Source: Psychrobacter sp. JCM 18900 (GTDB lineage Bacteria; Pseudomonadota; Gammaproteobacteria; Pseudomonadales; Moraxellaceae). Taken from it: DNA of 64,000 nucleotides. The notes beneath the pieces were generated by a model that was not told where the DNA came from, searched no databases, and saw only the letters and a list, made by a program, of their open reading frames with translations. A program made the translations under genes and the position numbers. Position 1 is the first letter of the stretch. Each line of letters begins with the position of its first letter. Positions 60,237-64,000 of this stretch are shown one piece after another. Where the stretch lies: assembly GCF_904846625.1 (NCBI RefSeq), contig NZ_CAJHBL010000001.1, forward strand, positions 124,001-188,000, in the 5' to 3' direction.

Positions 60237-61532
60237 TTATAAGAAAATAATCTTGAACAACAATATAGCAGTCAAAATCCAGACAGCGATACTGATATCT
60301 GCAAACTTGCCTGCAATTGCTTTTACAGCTGTAAAGGTAATAAAACCAAGTGCGATACCGTCAGCGATAGAGTATGTAAGTGGTGTGAATAGCAATACCA
60401 CGACCACTGGTGCCGCTTCTGTTAAGTCGCTCCAGTTAATGTCCTTTAGGGTACCCATCATAAGTACGGCTACATAAAAGATAGCGCCAGCCGTTGCATA
60501 AGCTGGAATCATACCTGCTAGTGGTGAGAAGAAAATACTGAATAGGAATAGCACACCTACCGTAACAGCCATTAAGCCTGTACGGCCACCTGAGGCGATA
60601 CCAGAGATACTCTCAATATAGCTGGTCGTCGATGAAGTACCCAGTAAAGAACCCGCTACTGTCGCGGTTGAATCAGCGAGTAGTGCTTTGCCCATGTTCG
60701 GGATATTGCCATCTTTGTCCGTTAGCTTTGCTTGGCTAGTGGTAGCAATCAAAGTACCAGCAGTATCAAACAAATCGACAAATAAGAAAGCAAAGATAAC
60801 ACTGATCATGCCCACATCAAATGCACCAGCAATGTCTAACTGCATCAGCGTCGGTGCAATAGAAGGCGGTGAAGAGATGATACCTGTGAACTGCGTATAG
60901 CCCATTAATAAGCTAATCAGTGCAACCAATAAAATACCAATGGTTACCGCACCTGGGACTCTCTTATAAGACAGGCCAATGATAACAACAAAACCTAATG
61001 AAGCCATGACAGGACCAAATGACGTCATGTCACCAAGGCCAACTAGGGTTGCATCATGATTGACGATGATACCTGCGCTTTGCAATGCAATAAATGCCAA
61101 GAACGCACCAATACCAGCAACTACGCCGTTTTTGAGAGACGTTGGAATGGCATTAATGATTGCTTCACGAATCTTGAATAGACTCAATAGTACGAAGATA
61201 CAACCAGACAAGAACACCGCACCTAACGCTGTCTGCCATGCGTAGCCCATACCAAGCACCACACCATAGGTAAAGAAGGCATTAAGCCCCATACCTGGTG
61301 CGAGCGCAACTGGTAGTCGGGCGTAGATACCCATGATGAAACAACCTACCGCTGCTGCTATACAGGTCGCTACAAATACAGCCCCTTTATCCATACCCGC
61401 ATCGGCTAAGACGTTAGGGTTGACAAAGATAATATAAGCCATCGTCAAGAACGTGGTTATACCAGCGATGATTTCTGTTTTGATCGTGGTATTTTCACCA
61501 TTAATCCCAAAATAGCGTTCAATTGCATTCAT
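60237..61532 (-). CDS. NCS2 family purine permease (AzgA/GhxP-like)
   Basis: 431 aa, about 14 membrane segments. ERYFGINGENTTIKTEIIAGITTFLTMAY at the N-terminus, LPVALAPGMGLNAFF, GVVAGIGAFLAFIALQSAG and FLFVDLFDTAGTLI are the signatures of the AzgA-like branch of nucleobase:cation symporters. These take up adenine, guanine or hypoxanthine. It is a single gene with its own terminator. The exact purine cannot be assigned. Confidence 0.92.
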   Translation of the reverse strand: MNAIERYFGINGENTTIKTEIIAGITTFLTMAYIIFVNPNVLADAGMDKGAVFVATCIAAAVGCFIMGIYARLPVALAPGMGLNAFFTYGVVLGMGYAWQTALGAVFLSGCIFVLLSLFKIREAIINAIPTSLKNGVVAGIGAFLAFIALQSAGIIVNHDATLVGLGDMTSFGPVMASLGFVVIIGLSYKRVPGAVTIGILLVALISLLMGYTQFTGIISSPPSIAPTLMQLDIAGAFDVGMISVIFAFLFVDLFDTAGTLIATTSQAKLTDKDGNIPNMGKALLADSTATVAGSLLGTSSTTSYIESISGIASGGRTGLMAVTVGVLFLFSIFFSPLAGMIPAYATAGAIFYVAVLMMGTLKDINWSDLTEAAPVVVVLLFTPLTYSIADGIALGFITFTAVKAIAGKFADISIAVWILTAILLFKIIFL

Positions 61533-62160
61533 AAGTGTCGCCCCCGACTGGCTAATAAAAAGTCATCATTACCTAAAATTAAACATGACCTCAGCGAAAA
61601 AATAACGATGCCACAATAAGAATAATGTAGTAACAAAGCGTAACATATTAGACCAGTTATCTTACAAACTCAATCGTTGATAATGTCTATCTCGTACAAA
61701 ATGCGATTTTGAAAGACTTCAAGACTATTGGTCAGAAAAGCCATATGAAAAGCCACATACAGCCATGTTGCCCTACGCTATTCGAAAAACTACTTTCTAT
61801 TTTTCATTAAAGTGATATTCGGTTTGAGTCATGAATTTTAGGTATTAAGTGTTTGCTCGGTCATTATTCATGTTATCCAACTAACTATTGAATGAATCAG
61901 TAGCAGCCCAACTAAATAGTCGTTTAACACATTAATAATGACCTTTCTCTCATTTAGAAGTAAACTAGGGGGTTATTATACCGATACCTAAATCGCGATA
62001 CTTACTGTTGCAGCATTTTTCTAAGCACAGTTACAAATTTTTAGTGAAGAAACGTGCTGCGTATTAAATAATAAAAAGTAAATAGTGTTTGTTTAGGGGT
62101 TGTCTGGTTCGGATATCACTATTCCAGCCAGCTGTTATCAATTATTCGTGAGTCCATTAC
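61533..62160. other. Divergent intergenic region NCS2 permease / tolQ
   Basis: About 630 bases of AT-rich DNA that must contain both promoters. ybgC, which often precedes tolQ, is absent. I recognise no ORF, RNA gene, riboswitch or repeat here. Confidence 0.5.
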
Positions 62161-62883
62161 ATGCCTGAATCATTAAATATTGTCGATCTTATTACCCAAG
62201 CCAGTCTATTGGTGCAGATTGTGATGGCACTATTGTTATTAGCCTCTTTACTCAGCTGGGTTATTATCTTTCGCATGAGTGCGCGACTTGGTACAGCCAA
62301 AAACTTTGATCAACAGTTTGAGACTTGGTTTTGGTCAGGCGAAGACTTGGCCAAGCTATATCAAGGCATTCAGGGCTCTCCTGACCGTCAAGGGCTTGAG
62401 CAGATTTTTTATGTGGGCTTTTCAGAATACCTAAGAATGCATAAAAAGCGTCAACCTAAAGATGACATTATCGATGGTGTTGAACGAAAGCTACGCGTGG
62501 GCCTAGGTCGCCAGCAGCAATTGCTAGAGTCAGGACTGACGACACTAGCCAGCATTGGCTCCGTTGCTCCGTACATCGGATTGTTCGGTACAGTGTGGGG
62601 TATCATGAATGCCTTTTTGGGACTGTCTCAAACTGAGCAAGCTACCCTCGCCTCGGTAGCTCCCGGTATTGCCGAAGCGCTGATTGCCACAGCCATGGGT
62701 TTATTTGCCGCTATCCCTGCGGTATTGGCATACAATCATTTCACAGCAAAATCGAGCCGATTATATGACTCGCGTGCTTTATTTTGTGATGAGATGACAG
62801 GTATGCTACAGCGTGAGACCAGCGTACAAGCGCCTATTAGCAAAGAAACCCAAGTTAATGCAGGTCAGGTGACAGGGCTATGA
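62161..62883 (+). CDS. tolQ: Tol-Pal system protein TolQ
   Basis: 240 aa inner-membrane protein with three transmembrane segments (about residues 15-38, 140-162, 172-196). GLTTLASIGSVAPYIGLFGTVWGIM and APGIAEALIATAMGLFAAIPAVLAYN are the conserved MotA/TolQ/ExbB proton-channel blocks. With TolR it converts proton-motive force to movement of TolA for outer-membrane constriction at division. It overlaps tolR by four bases. ExbB is excluded by the following tolR and tolA. Confidence 0.95.
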   Translation: MPESLNIVDLITQASLLVQIVMALLLLASLLSWVIIFRMSARLGTAKNFDQQFETWFWSGEDLAKLYQGIQGSPDRQGLEQIFYVGFSEYLRMHKKRQPKDDIIDGVERKLRVGLGRQQQLLESGLTTLASIGSVAPYIGLFGTVWGIMNAFLGLSQTEQATLASVAPGIAEALIATAMGLFAAIPAVLAYNHFTAKSSRLYDSRALFCDEMTGMLQRETSVQAPISKETQVNAGQVTGL

Positions 62884-63338
62884 AACCAAATCCCTACGGT
62901 CGTGAAAAAAAAGCTCTTAATGCAGAAATGAACGTTGTTCCTTACATTGACGTCATGCTGGTGCTACTGGTGATATTTATGGTGACAGCGCCAATGCTGA
63001 TTACAGGTGTGGATGTTGATCTGCCAAAAGAGCAAACCAATACCATGAGTCAAAGCCAGTTACCTGTGATTGTCTCGTTGACTGACAAGGGTGATATTTT
63101 TATCAGCTATGAAAGCAATGTTGACGTGCCGGTAAGTGAGCCTGAGCTGATTAATACATTATCTAACCTGCAGTCTCAGAGCGATAATAGTAATGCTGAT
63201 CCAGTACAGGTGATGATCAATGCCGATCAAAACAATCAGTATGGTGCCATCATGACGCTCATGGCAACCTTGCAACAAGCAGGTATCGAAAAAGTTGGGT
63301 TACTGACCGGTGCACCACTACCCACGCCTTCTTTATAG
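62880..63338 (+). CDS. tolR: Tol-Pal system protein TolR
   Basis: 152 aa. There is one N-terminal transmembrane helix with the essential Asp (MNVVPYIDVMLVLLVIFMVTAPM), then a periplasmic ExbD/TolR domain (VDVDLPKE, PVQVMINADQNNQYGAIMTLMATLQQAG). It is the proton-responsive partner of TolQ. The start overlaps the tolQ stop (ATGA). tolA follows after a 73-base gap. Confidence 0.95.
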   Translation: MKPNPYGREKKALNAEMNVVPYIDVMLVLLVIFMVTAPMLITGVDVDLPKEQTNTMSQSQLPVIVSLTDKGDIFISYESNVDVPVSEPELINTLSNLQSQSDNSNADPVQVMINADQNNQYGAIMTLMATLQQAGIEKVGLLTGAPLPTPSL

Positions 63339-63411
63339 TGATAAGCGCCCTTTAGTAAATGTCTTATATCATAATAGCCAATTCTAGTAATCAATCTGAC
63401 AAATCACGTTC

Positions 63412-64000
63412 ATGAGTATCCTTATCATGCATAATGCTCCTGCCGTCTATGTACCTACCGAACCAGAAAGCAATGGGCTAACACTGCCTACGTTGCTAAG
63501 CGTACTGGCGCATGGCCTTGTCATTGGCATACTGGTTTATAACTATCAAACCACTGAGGTCGAGACTGCTGGTAGTATCGAGACGGTCATGGTATCTCCT
63601 GAGCAACTTGCTGAAATGCAAGGACAAATACTGGCTAACCGTGCAGCAGCTAGCGCAATGCAGATGGATAGTAGCACTAGCGACTCGTCCAGTAGTGCCC
63701 AGGCAGAAGTGTCTGGCAGTAGCGTCAGTGCGCAAAATCCAAGTCAGTCAAGCTCTCAGCGCGTGCCTGTATTTACACGATCTGAGGAGCCAGCTGGTCA
63801 ACCCATACTTATGAGCGAAGACCATCAACAACGTTTGCTTGAGCAAAATCAAGAGTATGAGCGCAAAATGGCTGAGTGGGCAGCACAATTAGATGAATCC
63901 GCCATGGAAGAGCTTGACCAAGTCGATCAAAGTAAACGTGATCAGCTCATAGAAGAACAAAAAAGGCTGGGAGAGTTTCGTCAAAAGCAAAATAATCCAC
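63412..64000 (+). CDS. tolA: Cell envelope integrity protein TolA (5' part, cut by window end)
   Basis: The reading frame is open from ATG 63412 (or ATG 63427) to the window end, about 196 codons. A single transmembrane segment (LPTLLSVLAHGLVIGILVY, about residues 25-43) is followed by a Ser/Gln-rich linker and then a charged helical stretch (HQQRLLEQNQEYERKMAEW, EEQKRLGEFRQKQ). This matches the N-terminal anchor and the start of the long helical domain II of TolA. The C-terminal domain III lies outside. Position directly after tolQR supports the call. Overlapping frames on both strands here are shadows. Confidence 0.88.
   Translation, partial: MSILIMHNAPAVYVPTEPESNGLTLPTLLSVLAHGLVIGILVYNYQTTEVETAGSIETVMVSPEQLAEMQGQILANRAAASAMQMDSSTSDSSSSAQAEVSGSSVSAQNPSQSSSQRVPVFTRSEEPAGQPILMSEDHQQRLLEQNQEYERKMAEWAAQLDESAMEELDQVDQSKRDQLIEEQKRLGEFRQKQNNP

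Noticed and set aside
63512..63814. 100-codon frame within tolA
   Set aside because: It is out of frame with the TolA reading frame that carries the transmembrane segment and helical domain; it is a shadow.

Overview
The window looks like a chromosomal segment of a Psychrobacter-type gammaproteobacterium (Moraxellaceae). I base this on gene content and order (aspS ... LOS glycosyltransferases ... ilvE-glnE, tusDCBE, a small NF038104-like lipoprotein, an RHH-less PutA), moderate GC and the style of the proteins; no database was consulted. About 50 protein genes are supported. I found no rRNA, tRNA, CRISPR array, transposase gene or prophage.

Layout. 1-3.2 kb: a SohB-like S49 peptidase without its usual membrane anchor, and aspS. 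3.2-13 kb: a lipid A-type acyltransferase followed by a lipooligosaccharide (LOS) assembly cluster: a DxD glycosyltransferase, a WaaZ-like protein, a GT4 enzyme on the minus strand, a Stealth phosphotransferase, two GT25 enzymes, a GT6 (ABO-type) enzyme with an NxN motif, a capsule/GT32-like transferase and a YrbL-like kinase-fold protein. The cluster lies between aspS and ilvE, the same position as the outer-core (OC) locus of Acinetobacter baumannii. Its distal half (7.6-12.9 kb) is visibly AT-richer than the flanks. 13-32.6 kb: ilvE, glnE, tusDCBE, trmL, an entericidin-like lipoprotein, hemW, an EVE-domain protein, a MATE pump, accBC, a secreted cysteine-containing protein, leuA with a divergent Lrp-type regulator, an MFS transporter and an ABC1/UbiB kinase. 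32.6-36.5 kb: a MITE-like repeat fused to the end of moeB, then prmC and ampG. 37-45 kb: katG, a CysB-like LysR regulator, a membrane PQQ dehydrogenase, a luciferase-like monooxygenase and a small membrane protein. 45-55.3 kb: an AEC transporter, mnmG, a second MITE-like repeat, a hypothetical protein, grxD, ispF, mnmA, purB, a small lipoprotein and roxA. 55.5-61.5 kb: a split putA (catalytic polypeptide plus a separately encoded C-terminal domain) and an NCS2 purine permease. 62.2-64 kb: tolQ, tolR and the 5' part of tolA, cut by the window end.

How the genes fit together. Several act on translation: aspS (predicted non-discriminating, so Asp-tRNA(Asn) would need GatCAB), tusDCBE plus mnmA and mnmG (mnm5s2U34), trmL (2'-O-methyl-34), prmC (release factors) and roxA (ribosomal protein hydroxylation). 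A second theme is the envelope: the LOS locus with its acyltransferase, AmpG muropeptide import, Tol proteins and small lipoproteins.

The most notable observations are the split PutA, the Acinetobacter-like OC locus carrying GT6 and Stealth enzymes, the anchor-less SohB, the non-discriminating AspRS signature, and two terminal-inverted-repeat elements, one of which supplies the last codons of moeB.
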